From: Ignavibacteria bacterium
Lineage (GTDB): Bacteria; Bacteroidota; Ignavibacteria; Tepidaquicellales; Tepidaquicellaceae
Length of the DNA stretch: 64,000 nt
Reading direction: 5' to 3'
NCBI GenBank assembly: GCA_028714695.1
Contig: JAQTLX010000013.1
Location: forward strand, 37,823 to 101,822
The notes under the pieces were generated by a model that was not told the DNA's origin, did no database searches, and was given only the letters and a program-made list of their open reading frames with translations. How positions within the stretch are numbered: position 1 is the stretch's first letter; the number at the start of each line of letters is the position of its first letter. Below, one piece after another: positions 54,519 through 62,628 of the stretch. The position numbers were made by a program, and so were the translations under genes.

Positions 54519-56398
54519 TATCTTTTCTTTTTTTGAATGCTTTTCTGTTGTTCCTGCATTCTTTCCATTAATTTTGAAAAGAATGAAGGTTTTACGGGCT
54601 TCTTCAATTCATCTTCTTTCGGCGGTCTTATGTGTGTTGACCAGTACTGCTGTCCGATAGAAAGGACGTTGAACATGAAATAATACAGGTTCAGACCTGA
54701 CGGGAAAGAGAAGAACAATAACGTAAGCATAATAGGCATAAGATAGACCATACTTTTCTGTTTCGGGTCAGTAACGGTCATTTTCTGCTGAATAAACATC
54801 GTAATTCCCATCAATGTAGCGAGACCTGAAATCTGGTCAATTCCGAAAAGAGGAATTTTGAACGGAAGATTAATAAGAACGTCCGGCGCTGCAAGGTCCT
54901 TAATCCACCAGATGAATTCAGCCTGTCTGAGTTCGATTGTTGAGCGGAAAACACCGAACAGGGCATATAGAATAGGCAACTGCAGCAGTAACGGCAGGCA
55001 GCCTCCCATAGGATTTATGCCTTCTTCCTTGTAAAGTTTCATCACCATGCTGTTCATCTTTTGCGGATCGTCTTTATATTTTTCCTTAATGGCAGTGATT
55101 TTCGGATTCAGGCCGCCCATTTTCTTCATGGAGGTCATCTGTTTCTTTGTCAGCGGATTCAGCACAATTTTCAGTACTATGGCGAATATAATAATCACGA
55201 GACCCCAGTTCGGAATGAACAAATGGAGGAAATTAAAGAACGGGATAATCATATACTGAGCAATCGGTCTCACAATAAAATCAAGAGAGAATCTCATAGT
55301 TTTTTCGAGATTCAGGTCATACGCTTTTAGAATCTTATAATCTATCGGACCGACAAGAATTTTAAATGAACTCTTTTCGCTTGCGGAGTTCTTTATTTCC
55401 ATTTTAATTGCGATGGAATTAAGATTTCTTGTGCCGTTATCGGGCAGGTGTATCTTATTTGCAGTCAGATACGCGCCGTCGCCTTTTCTTGAGAAGGGGA
55501 TTATAAAGACGCCGAAATATTTATTTCTAAGAGAAACGAAATCAGTGTTTCCGTTGAGGTCTTTATTAATTTCCTTATCAAAATCTTTCGGCTGCATTTG
55601 TTCAAGTTCGTCGCCCATATAAGCGAATCCTTCCGAGAACTGCGCTTCTTCATCGCTTCTGTGTTCCGTCAAATTAAGCGATGAGCCCCAGACAACCTGA
55701 TATTTGCCGTCGGCAATGAACATACCCGGATTTACGAATTCGTATGTTGCGATAAACTCATAAGAGTCGGGCTGAAATTTATATGTTTTAATTATCTTTT
55801 GTGTCGAATCTCCGTTTACGAACAATACGTATTTGAGGACGAAAGACGAATCTTTATCGATATCAACAGCCTGTGATTCGCGGTAAGTGGAATTGAACAG
55901 CAGGTCTCTTGTATTTATAGATTTACCGTCTTTTGAAGTAAAGAGGAGGCTAAGGTCTCTTTGTTTTTTCCAATCAACGAGTTGGATAGGTTTGCCGTCC
56001 CAGGTTTTAAAACCTTTCATATAGACTTCTTTAACGCCGCCGCCGTTATCAGAGAAAATGAATCTGTACTTCGCATTATCTATATAGATGACTTTTTCTT
56101 TTACAGTAGAAGAGTCTTTGTTGGTCTCGGCCGCATTTTTCGAGAAAAACATTCCAAACTTTTCCGATATTCCGTTTTGGACTAATGAGTCGGGAGTTGT
56201 TTTGGTAACTTCAAACTGTTTGTCGACAATTTTAGTTTTTGTCGAATCCGGAATTTTGGATCGAGTGGAGTCCTGAACATTTTCCTGAGTTTGTTGTTTA
56301 GGCGGCTGGACGGGTTTCTGTATTTTGGAAGTATAGACCATCCATGCTACAAGAATAACACCAATAACTACAAATCCGATAACTGATTTTTTATCCAT
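54518..56398 (-). CDS. yidC: Membrane protein insertase YidC
   Basis: A 626-residue Oxa1/YidC-type insertase. The N-terminal helix (VIGFVVIGVILVAWMVYTS) is followed by a large periplasmic domain (about 90-390), then the conserved five-helix core: ISQYMIIPFFNFLHLFIPNWGLVIII-like segment, the cytoplasmic NPLTKKQMTSMKKMGGLNPKI loop, KEEGINPMGGCLPLLLQLPILYALFGVF, and LYYFMFNVLSIGQQYW near the end. A basic tail follows. It lies in the usual rpmH-rnpA-yidD-yidC order. Confidence 0.96.
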   Translation of the reverse strand: MDKKSVIGFVVIGVILVAWMVYTSKIQKPVQPPKQQTQENVQDSTRSKIPDSTKTKIVDKQFEVTKTTPDSLVQNGISEKFGMFFSKNAAETNKDSSTVKEKVIYIDNAKYRFIFSDNGGGVKEVYMKGFKTWDGKPIQLVDWKKQRDLSLLFTSKDGKSINTRDLLFNSTYRESQAVDIDKDSSFVLKYVLFVNGDSTQKIIKTYKFQPDSYEFIATYEFVNPGMFIADGKYQVVWGSSLNLTEHRSDEEAQFSEGFAYMGDELEQMQPKDFDKEINKDLNGNTDFVSLRNKYFGVFIIPFSRKGDGAYLTANKIHLPDNGTRNLNSIAIKMEIKNSASEKSSFKILVGPIDYKILKAYDLNLEKTMRFSLDFIVRPIAQYMIIPFFNFLHLFIPNWGLVIIIFAIVLKIVLNPLTKKQMTSMKKMGGLNPKITAIKEKYKDDPQKMNSMVMKLYKEEGINPMGGCLPLLLQLPILYALFGVFRSTIELRQAEFIWWIKDLAAPDVLINLPFKIPLFGIDQISGLATLMGITMFIQQKMTVTDPKQKSMVYLMPIMLTLLFFSFPSGLNLYYFMFNVLSIGQQYWSTHIRPPKEDELKKPVKPSFFSKLMERMQEQQKSIQKKKR

Positions 56399-56404
56399 TT
56401 AATA

Positions 56405-56656
56405 TCAATTAATATTATTTTTCATTTTAAAAATTCTGAAGCCTTTTTCGGGAACGGGGTCGAGACCGCCTTCGAAGAAGGGGTTGCATCTAAGTATTCT
56501 TGTGATACCGAGATACGAGCCTCTAAAAAATCCGTGCACCTGAAGCGCCTCGATGAAATACAATGAACAGGAAGGATAGAATCTGCAAGACGCGGGAAGC
56601 ACCGGAGACAGGAGCATCTTATAGAGTTTTAATATTCCGATTAAAATGTATTTCAT
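56405..56656 (-). CDS. yidD: Membrane protein insertion efficiency factor YidD
   Basis: An 83-residue amphipathic membrane-associated protein. The signature ASCRFYPSCSLYFIEAL with its conserved cysteines and the RCNPFFEGGLDPVP end are diagnostic. The frame is open 31 codons further upstream, but ATG 56656 gives the standard MKYILIGILKLYKMLLSP start and sits 10 bases after the rnpA stop. It assists membrane protein insertion together with YidC, whose gene follows 6 bases downstream. Confidence 0.95.
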   Translation of the reverse strand: MKYILIGILKLYKMLLSPVLPASCRFYPSCSLYFIEALQVHGFFRGSYLGITRILRCNPFFEGGLDPVPEKGFRIFKMKNNIN

Positions 56657-56666
56657 GCAAATCCGT

Positions 56667-57071
56667 TTATTTAATTTTTCCGAACAACAGCAGAATATCG
56701 CCGTTAAAAAGTCTGAAACCGTTCCTGCACAATTCATCGAAGCCTGCACCGTCGTTTACGGTTAAGATTAAATCCATTGATTTAATTCCGGGTTTATTCA
56801 GCAATGACTGTTTATTCAATCTGTAACATTCTTTCAGCAGCCGTTTAATACGGTTACGCAGTACTGCCTTCTTAAGTTTCTTTTTAGAAACAGTAAAGCC
56901 CACTCTTATCTTTATTTGTGGGCTTTCCGGTAATTCCTTTTTCTGGTAATATAATTTCAGATATCTGGTCTCAGCCGTTCTTGAATTTCTGAAAACTTTT
57001 TTATAGGATTCAAAGCCTCTTAATATTTCGTCTTTTCTTAAGTTAAACTTGTTTTGTGTCTGCTGAGACAT
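56667..57071 (-). CDS. rnpA: Ribonuclease P protein component
   Basis: A 134-residue basic protein that binds the RNase P RNA and tRNA leaders. The RNR signature is KKKLKKAVLRNRIKRLLKECYR. The N-terminal part LRKDEILRGFESYKKVF is the usual substrate-binding strand-helix. I use ATG 57071; the frame can be opened four codons earlier with a TTG. It lies 15 bases after the rpmH stop. Confidence 0.95.
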   Translation of the reverse strand: MSQQTQNKFNLRKDEILRGFESYKKVFRNSRTAETRYLKLYYQKKELPESPQIKIRVGFTVSKKKLKKAVLRNRIKRLLKECYRLNKQSLLNKPGIKSMDLILTVNDGAGFDELCRNGFRLFNGDILLLFGKIK

Positions 57072-57086
57072 TATTTTGGACAAATA

Positions 57087-57242
57087 TTACTTTCTTGTAA
57101 ATTCGTCGCTAACCGTCAATTTTTTTCTTCCCTTCGCTCTTCTGCTTGCGAGTACTTTTCTACCGTTTTTCGTTGCCATTCTTTCACGAAAGCCGTGTTT
57201 ATTTTTCCTCTTAGTATTGCTTGGTTGATACGTTCTTTTCAT
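57087..57242 (-). CDS. rpmH: Ribosomal protein L34
   Basis: A 51-residue basic protein: [20 protein letters not shown] at the start, then [20 protein letters not shown], ending [10 protein letters not shown]. This is the canonical L34 sequence, slightly extended at its C-terminus. First gene of the rpmH-rnpA-yidD-yidC-GT9 operon. The 135 bases upstream to lgt are AT-rich and contain no dnaA or DnaA-box cluster. Confidence 0.97.
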   Translation of the reverse strand: MKRTYQPSNTKRKNKHGFRERMATKNGRKVLASRRAKGRKKLTVSDEFTRK

Positions 57243-57377
57243 TATACGTAGATTAACTTTAAAAATTCAAAAACAATAAAATAACCTTATTTTTAAACTA
57301 TTTCAAGTAATAATGAATTACCAAAGTTTAAAAATTTTTATAAAATCGATGTTTTTAATATCCAGTTGATATAAAAC

Positions 57378-58196
57378 TTACTTTTTCTTCAAATTATTTA
57401 CAACAAGCAGTTCATCGTCGTTCTTATTTTTCCAGATAAACAGCATGAAAATACCCGCAATAATCATTATTACAGAAATTAACTGAGCCTGAGTAAGAAT
57501 CCAGATGACTTTCGGATTAAGTCTGATGAATTCTATAAGGAGTCTTTCGAGACCGCTGAATATGAGATAAATAAAGAACAACTGACCGTAATAATGAGTT
57601 TTCTTTCTGTAATACATTAGGAACGCGAATATGATTACGGCAAACACGAGTTCATATAACGGTGTCGGATGCACAAGTACTCCCGGATGAGTCGGGATAA
57701 TACCTTTGGAATAACTATAACCGAGGAATTCCCACATCGTACCGTTAACGGGCAGACCGTAGCAGCCGTCGCCGGAAAGGTGGCAGCCTATACGCGCGAT
57801 ACCGTAGCCGAGCATAACAGCAGGGGACATAGTATCGAATATCTGTAATATCTTCAGATTCTTAATTCTGCAATAAATGAAAACGAAAAGAATCGCGAAA
57901 ATCAAACCGCCGTAGAACGTAAGTCCTGCCGGAGAAAAGAGAACATCGGAATTAAAATAAGACGCGAGCGGAGCGCCTGCGCCGAAATTCCATTCTTCGA
58001 TTACATAGAAAACCTTTGCGCCGAGAAGACCGCCGATAATAGCCAGAAATGTAATTGTAATTCCGGCATTTTCGTCTTTTCCCTGCCGTTTAAGTTCTTT
58101 TGAAAATATAGTGCTTCCGATAAGGAAAGCGATGCCGAGCATCAGACCGTAACTGTGGATGGATATAGGACCTATTTCAAATAATTTCGGATACAT
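57378..58196 (-). CDS. lgt: Prolipoprotein diacylglyceryl transferase
   Basis: Polytopic membrane enzyme of 272 residues that transfers diacylglycerol to the lipobox cysteine, needed for the several lipoproteins predicted in this window. Seen: ISIHSYGLMLGIAFLIG at the N-terminus, LTFYGGLIFAILFVF, the signature region MLGYGIARIGCHLSGDGCYG (GxARIG in place of GRIGNF), VHPTPLYELV and LERLLIEFIRLNPKV. The signature variant with cysteines is seen in other Bacteroidota-lineage Lgt proteins. Its ATG overlaps the upstream stop by one base (TAATG). Confidence 0.93.
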   Translation of the reverse strand: MYPKLFEIGPISIHSYGLMLGIAFLIGSTIFSKELKRQGKDENAGITITFLAIIGGLLGAKVFYVIEEWNFGAGAPLASYFNSDVLFSPAGLTFYGGLIFAILFVFIYCRIKNLKILQIFDTMSPAVMLGYGIARIGCHLSGDGCYGLPVNGTMWEFLGYSYSKGIIPTHPGVLVHPTPLYELVFAVIIFAFLMYYRKKTHYYGQLFFIYLIFSGLERLLIEFIRLNPKVIWILTQAQLISVIMIIAGIFMLFIWKNKNDDELLVVNNLKKK

Positions 58197-58600
58197 TAAA
58201 CCTCAACTTTTATGAATTTTTTAGATGGTTCTTTCGTAATCTTTAAACCTTTTTCAGTGATTTTAAGTTTAAACAAATTTTTGTCAACGTCAGGTTTGGT
58301 AAGTTTCAGGTCATATTCGGTATTTGAATAGCCGTAAAGTTTATATTGATAGACCGCGTTACCTGATTTGGCAATTGACAATACCGGAGCGGACAGACCT
58401 TCGACGAGGAATCCGAGAGATTTATTCGGAAGGTCGATGCTCGGTGTAACATTTATTGTATAAATAAAACTTTTAAAAATTTTCGTAGTTATGAAGTTAA
58501 ACAATATAAAATCAAGTTCTCTGGTTTTATCATAACCTTTAGAAATATGCAGTTCGAATTCGTACTGCATTTTATCAGGTCTGACCTGTCGTGTTCTCAT
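58196..58600 (-). CDS. Unknown protein between hisS and lgt
   Basis: A 134-residue protein with no signal peptide or membrane helix. Beta-rich, with a basic C-terminus (LKITEKGLKITKEPSKKFIKVEV). The start at 58600 is 1 base after the hisS stop; an internal ATG at 58570 is an alternative. I recognise no family. It is locked between hisS and lgt by overlap or near overlap, so it is certainly expressed with them, but its role is not visible. Confidence 0.7.
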   Translation of the reverse strand: MRTRQVRPDKMQYEFELHISKGYDKTRELDFILFNFITTKIFKSFIYTINVTPSIDLPNKSLGFLVEGLSAPVLSIAKSGNAVYQYKLYGYSNTEYDLKLTKPDVDKNLFKLKITEKGLKITKEPSKKFIKVEV

Positions 58601-58601
58601 T

Positions 58602-59843
58602 TCAGTTAAAATTATAATTTACAATATCGTTTAAAGCGGTTTCAACTTCGGAACCGTCTGCCATTTTTTTTATTTTCGCCGAGTTCTTTGAAAGTTCATC
58701 TTCGCCGATAACGACAACATACCGCGCATTCAGTTTATTTGCTTCCTTCATTTGCGATTTAATGCTTCTGCCGAGAAGGTCTAATTCGCAGTAAACATTT
58801 TTCATTCTGAGATTATAAGCAAGCACGAGCGCTTTATTCTTTGCCTTTTCGCCCGAGGTTATAAGATACAGGTCCGGTGATTTGGGTTCCGGGAAAATAT
58901 AATTATTTGCCTGAAGTACGAGCGTGAGGCGTTCGAGTCCGCAAGCGAAACCTATTGCCGGTGTTGGTTTTCCGCCCAACTGCTGAACGAGCATATCATA
59001 TCTGCCGCCGCCGAGAACGGCATTTTGCGCGCCGAGATTTTCGGATAATATTTCAAAAGTTGTCGAAGTATAATAATCGAGACCGCGAACGAGATTATGG
59101 TCAATTTCATAATCTATATCGAGAGATTTAAGACCGCCGAGTACGTTCTGAAAATGATTTTTATTTTCTTCGCCGAGATAATCGTAAAGCACGGGTGCGT
59201 TTTTTACTATCTCAATATCTTTTTGATCTTTTGAATCAAGAATGCGAAGAGGATTCGTAAAGAGGCGTCTCGCGCTTTCGGATGAAAGTTTCTGAGTATA
59301 ATCATTCAGGTACAACTTCAAATCTTTAAGGAACGCCGAGCGTTCGGTAAGATTGCCTATATTATTTATTTTAATCTTAAGGTTTTTTATTCCGAATTCT
59401 TTAAGAAAGAACATTCCGAGAGCGATTAATTCTATATCAGCAGTATATTCTCCGCTGCCGATAATTTCCGCTCCGAACTGGGAGAACTCGCGATAGCGTC
59501 CTGCCTGCGGGCGTTCATGCCTGTACATATTCGAGATATAATACAATTTCTGAACGGGGGAGATATTATAGAGACTGTTTTCGATATAAGAGCGAATAAC
59601 AGGCGCAGTCATTTCGGGTTTAAGAGTGAATTCATTATCATTGAAAGAATACATTTCTTTTGAAACGATATCGGTTTCTTCGCCGATGCCGCGTCTGAAG
59701 AGTTCCGTTTTTTCAAAAGCGGGCGTGCGGATTTCCCTGTAGTTGAATACAGCGGCAATCTTTCTAAGTTTTTCCTCTACATGAAGGCGTTTAAAAGCGT
59801 CTTCGGGCAAAAAATCCAGTGTTCCTTTCGGTTTTGTAATCAT
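58602..59843 (-). CDS. hisS: Histidyl-tRNA synthetase
   Basis: Class II synthetase of 413 residues. N-terminus KPKGTLDFLPEDAFKR, motif 2 YRHERPQAGRYREFSQFGAE, the histidine-specific LVRGLDYYTSTTFEI and GGGRYDMLVQQLGG, motif 3 GFACGLERLTLVL, and the C-terminal anticodon-binding domain (about 325-413; LDLLGRSIKSQMKEANKLNARYVVVIG). I use ATG 59843; a TTG five codons upstream is the only other option. It heads a three-gene operon with an unknown gene and lgt. Confidence 0.97.
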   Translation of the reverse strand: MITKPKGTLDFLPEDAFKRLHVEEKLRKIAAVFNYREIRTPAFEKTELFRRGIGEETDIVSKEMYSFNDNEFTLKPEMTAPVIRSYIENSLYNISPVQKLYYISNMYRHERPQAGRYREFSQFGAEIIGSGEYTADIELIALGMFFLKEFGIKNLKIKINNIGNLTERSAFLKDLKLYLNDYTQKLSSESARRLFTNPLRILDSKDQKDIEIVKNAPVLYDYLGEENKNHFQNVLGGLKSLDIDYEIDHNLVRGLDYYTSTTFEILSENLGAQNAVLGGGRYDMLVQQLGGKPTPAIGFACGLERLTLVLQANNYIFPEPKSPDLYLITSGEKAKNKALVLAYNLRMKNVYCELDLLGRSIKSQMKEANKLNARYVVVIGEDELSKNSAKIKKMADGSEVETALNDIVNYNFN

Positions 59844-59981
59844 ATATTTATATATCAATTAAGTTACTCAATTATCAAAAAATTAAAAAGGCTTTTGAAA
59901 AGAAACAATCTTCATGCATAAATTAATATCGTTAAGAATCAAGAATACAGTCTAATAATTTATTTTATTTGATATTTTTTG

Positions 59982-60548
59982 TTATGGTTCATTTTGGCTC
60001 ATTTTGTTTTCATTATCTGATGTAATTGTTTGATTATTATTGTTTTGAGTGAATGAGCCATATGGTTCATTCGATGGTTCATTTTGGTCCAAAGGTTCAT
60101 TTGACGGCTCATTTGATGTATTGCTTGATGTATCTTTTGACGGTTCAGTTTCATTGTCAATGTTCAGGTTATCGATTTCATTTTCACATTCATTTCCATC
60201 TTCGTATTCGGTAATGGGCGCAGGTTTGATATTATTTATGGCGGTTAGGATTTTCATAGAGATTGAGAGGAGTTTTTCATAGGGCATTGGGACAGATTCA
60301 TATTTTGTGATTTCGGTTTTAATTTTATTGAAATGGGAATCGAGGAATTCGAAGTAGTCGAGATATTTTTCTGCCATTTTAGAGCGTAGCAATTTCAATT
60401 CTTTGCATTCGGGCGAGGCGGCGCAGAAGAGTTTGTTCCAGCGTTTGGCAGTTGAATAAGAGACACGCATAGTATTGGAGATTTCCTGCAAAGAGAGACC
60501 TTTGAGTCGGAGGCTTATGAACTTATTTTTTAAATCATTGTCTGACAT
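59982..60548 (-). CDS. HTH-domain protein with NEP-repeat acidic tail
   Basis: A 188-residue protein. Residues about 5-42 are a helix-turn-helix of the resolvase/terminase-small type (FISLRLKGLSLQEISNTMRV and a SYSTAKRWNKLF recognition helix). A helical middle follows (about 43-105). The last 75 residues are acidic and low in complexity with NEPSNEP repeats and an N/Q tract, probably disordered. It could be a small DNA-binding regulator or a domesticated phage terminase small-subunit-like protein. No large terminase is nearby. It follows the next listed gene by 4 bases. Confidence 0.65.
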   Translation of the reverse strand: MSDNDLKNKFISLRLKGLSLQEISNTMRVSYSTAKRWNKLFCAASPECKELKLLRSKMAEKYLDYFEFLDSHFNKIKTEITKYESVPMPYEKLLSISMKILTAINNIKPAPITEYEDGNECENEIDNLNIDNETEPSKDTSSNTSNEPSNEPLDQNEPSNEPYGSFTQNNNNQTITSDNENKMSQNEP

Positions 60549-60552
60549 AATA

Positions 60553-61014
60553 TTACTCCTTTTGAGACTGAGTTATTAAATTACTATTTTCAGAATCATT
60601 TTTATTTGAATATGCGGGTTCAAAAACAATAACGGATTCAGGGACAGGGGATGAATTACCGGAATTAAAGAGTTTGTCGATGAAATTAATCAATAAATCA
60701 GCGCGGCGAGGGATGTCAACGGAATTAAGTATTTTAATTTTAGCGGATTCAACGGCGAAGTTAAGTGAAAATTCAAGGACAGGAAATTTTTCAATTAGTT
60801 TAAGAATGAAAGAGACTGAGCAGCCGAAAGAATGAATAAAGGAAGCGAGAGAATATTCATAATTATCATCCGCAGCCCAGATGCGGAGAGACGGAGCGAG
60901 AATATTTTCTACGAATTCAGACAGAAGTGGATTCTCGAAATCGGGTTTAGAGAAAAAAAGATGCTCAAATTTTTGTTTTTCGTAATGAGGTAATATTTTT
61001 GTTATTGTGCCCAA
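60553..61014 (-). CDS. Unknown protein, partner of the HTH gene
   Basis: A 153-residue soluble, mostly helical protein with no motif I recognise (pieces: LSEFVENILAPSLRIWAADD, FIHSFGCSVSFILKLIEKFP, IPRRADLLINFIDKLF). The last 35 residues are polar and low in complexity like the tail of the adjacent HTH protein. It is the first gene of the two-gene unit, 4 bases before the HTH gene. A 24-bp palindromic box lies 16 bases upstream. It may be lineage-specific. Confidence 0.55.
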   Translation of the reverse strand: MGTITKILPHYEKQKFEHLFFSKPDFENPLLSEFVENILAPSLRIWAADDNYEYSLASFIHSFGCSVSFILKLIEKFPVLEFSLNFAVESAKIKILNSVDIPRRADLLINFIDKLFNSGNSSPVPESVIVFEPAYSNKNDSENSNLITQSQKE

Positions 61015-61030
61015 AATGAAAGATTAAGTT

Positions 61031-61054
61031 AATACCATACAAAGATAAGGTATG
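61031..61054 (-). promoter_or_regulatory. 24-bp palindromic box, copy 2 (promoter/operator)
   Basis: ATACC (61032-61036) and GGTAT (61049-61053) around 12 bases. On the minus strand the centre reads TATCTTTG (61047-61040), a perfect TAnnTTTG -7 element, which would start transcription 15-20 bases before the ATG at 61014. It matches the box at 32109-32132 in 21 of 24 bases. Confidence 0.55.
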
Positions 61055-61358
61055 CCGGTTTGAAATTACTATCAAACGGTGATAAAAATTGAAAAACGGA
61101 AAAAATATGGAAATTATAATATATTCACCCTTAAATTAAGGATATAATCTATTCAAGATTACCGTATAATATTTAAAAATTAATATTTATATTACAAGGA
61201 ATATAAATTTAGTATTATTAACACATCTGATATTTGCTTTATGACACATTATACCAATAAGCATACGAAAAACATAGCGGACCGCAGTAATATTAGTCAA
61301 CGAGATTCAAATTTAAATAATATCACCAAATGATTCCTTAATTTTTAATAATTAAAAG
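61055..61358. other. Intergenic, AT-rich
   Basis: About 300 bases upstream of the tandem T9SS genes. No open frame, RNA gene or clear terminator seen; it must contain the promoter of the gene at 61359, which I cannot pin down. Confidence 0.5.
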
Positions 61359-62612
61359 TTGAAAAAATTAATAATCACTTCATTATTCTTTTTAATTACT
61401 TATTACTCATTACTAATTAGTAATTGTCAAAGTCAGTGGATACAACAATACACAGGTACAACATCTAACCTATATGACATGAAGTTTCTAAACGAACGAA
61501 CCGGATGGGTGGTCGGCGCTTCCGGTGCTTTAATGAAAACTACAAACGCCGGCGTGAACTGGGTTCAGATGGGATATCCGGTTGGCAATAAACCACTTCG
61601 CGGAATTCATATTGTTGATTCAAACATTGTTTACGTTGTAGGTTATTATGAAACGATAATAAAAACAACAAACGGCGGCAGCAATTGGATAATAATACGC
61701 AACGGACCAAGTTCACAGGGAGAAAGTTACTTCTGCGTGTTTTTTATAGATAAGGATAAAGGCTGGATAGCCGGCACAGGAGAGAAAGTATTAAAAACGA
61801 CTGACGGGGGCGAAACGATAGATTCGGCATATGTTAATGGCGGATGGTTCTATGATATGTATTTCAAGGATGCAAATACGGGGTGTATGAGCGAGGAGGG
61901 AAGAGTATTTAAAACAACAAATGGAGGAATAAATTGGTATCCTTCACTTTCGGCTTCACTGGGTCATATATTTATGAAAATATCATTTGTAGATAATTTA
62001 TACGGATGGGTTTGTTCGCTTAATGGAAGAGCGGTTTATCGTACAATTGATTTTGGTTCTAATTGGTCACTTATTGACACTACGGTTCCGGGAATGGGCT
62101 GCATTCATTTTATTAATAAGGATACAGGATTTATGGGTGGAAATACGAATAGACTATATAAATCTACTAATAGCGGATTCAGTTGGCGCAGGGAAAACAC
62201 AGTTACGAGCAATGAACAATTCGAAGCCATTAAATTTGTCAATGACACAGTCGGCTGGGTTGCAGCCACAACAGGAGTGATACTACATACAACAAAGGGA
62301 GGACAGCCGGTTGTGAACATTTCACAAAACGGAAATGAAATACCGAAGGGTTATAGACTTAATCAGAATTATCCGAATCCGTTTAACAGTACAACACGAA
62401 TACCATTTGAAATCTCTGAAAAAGCAAACATAAATATATCTGTATTCGATATACTCGGAAGAAAAATAGAAACGATTGTAAATAAGACATTCGAAGCGGG
62501 AAAATATGAAGTCAGTTATAATGCGGATAAATTATCATCAGGGATATATTTCTATAGAATGTTAATTGACGGGAACACAAGTTTGTCAAATAAATTTTTG
62601 CTGAAGAAATAA
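61359..62612 (+). CDS. YCF48-repeat T9SS-secreted protein, copy 1
   Basis: A 417-residue surface protein: signal peptide about 1-25 (ends CQSQ), then seven or so YCF48/BNR repeats with the GW.V/IAGTGE..L.KTTDGG pattern (residues about 30-325), a short linker, and a T9SS type A sorting domain (NYPNPFNSTTRIPF to LSSGIYFYR and NKFLLKK). Its start codon is TTG at the same place where the neighbouring copy has ATG. YCF48 repeats form a seven-bladed beta-propeller; in photosystem assembly they bind proteins, but here the role is unknown. Nearly identical to copy 2 in its middle. Confidence 0.9.
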   Translation: MKKLIITSLFFLITYYSLLISNCQSQWIQQYTGTTSNLYDMKFLNERTGWVVGASGALMKTTNAGVNWVQMGYPVGNKPLRGIHIVDSNIVYVVGYYETIIKTTNGGSNWIIIRNGPSSQGESYFCVFFIDKDKGWIAGTGEKVLKTTDGGETIDSAYVNGGWFYDMYFKDANTGCMSEEGRVFKTTNGGINWYPSLSASLGHIFMKISFVDNLYGWVCSLNGRAVYRTIDFGSNWSLIDTTVPGMGCIHFINKDTGFMGGNTNRLYKSTNSGFSWRRENTVTSNEQFEAIKFVNDTVGWVAATTGVILHTTKGGQPVVNISQNGNEIPKGYRLNQNYPNPFNSTTRIPFEISEKANINISVFDILGRKIETIVNKTFEAGKYEVSYNADKLSSGIYFYRMLIDGNTSLSNKFLLKK

Positions 62613-62628
62613 ATAGGTATATAAGAAT

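Noticed and set aside
57243..57377. Possible replication origin next to rpmH
   Set aside because: AT-rich but without DnaA boxes or a dnaA gene.
61423..61450. ATTACTAATTAGTAAT palindrome within the signal-peptide codons of the tandem T9SS genes
   Set aside because: Perfect 16-bp palindrome but made of simple AT-rich codons; no evidence of function.
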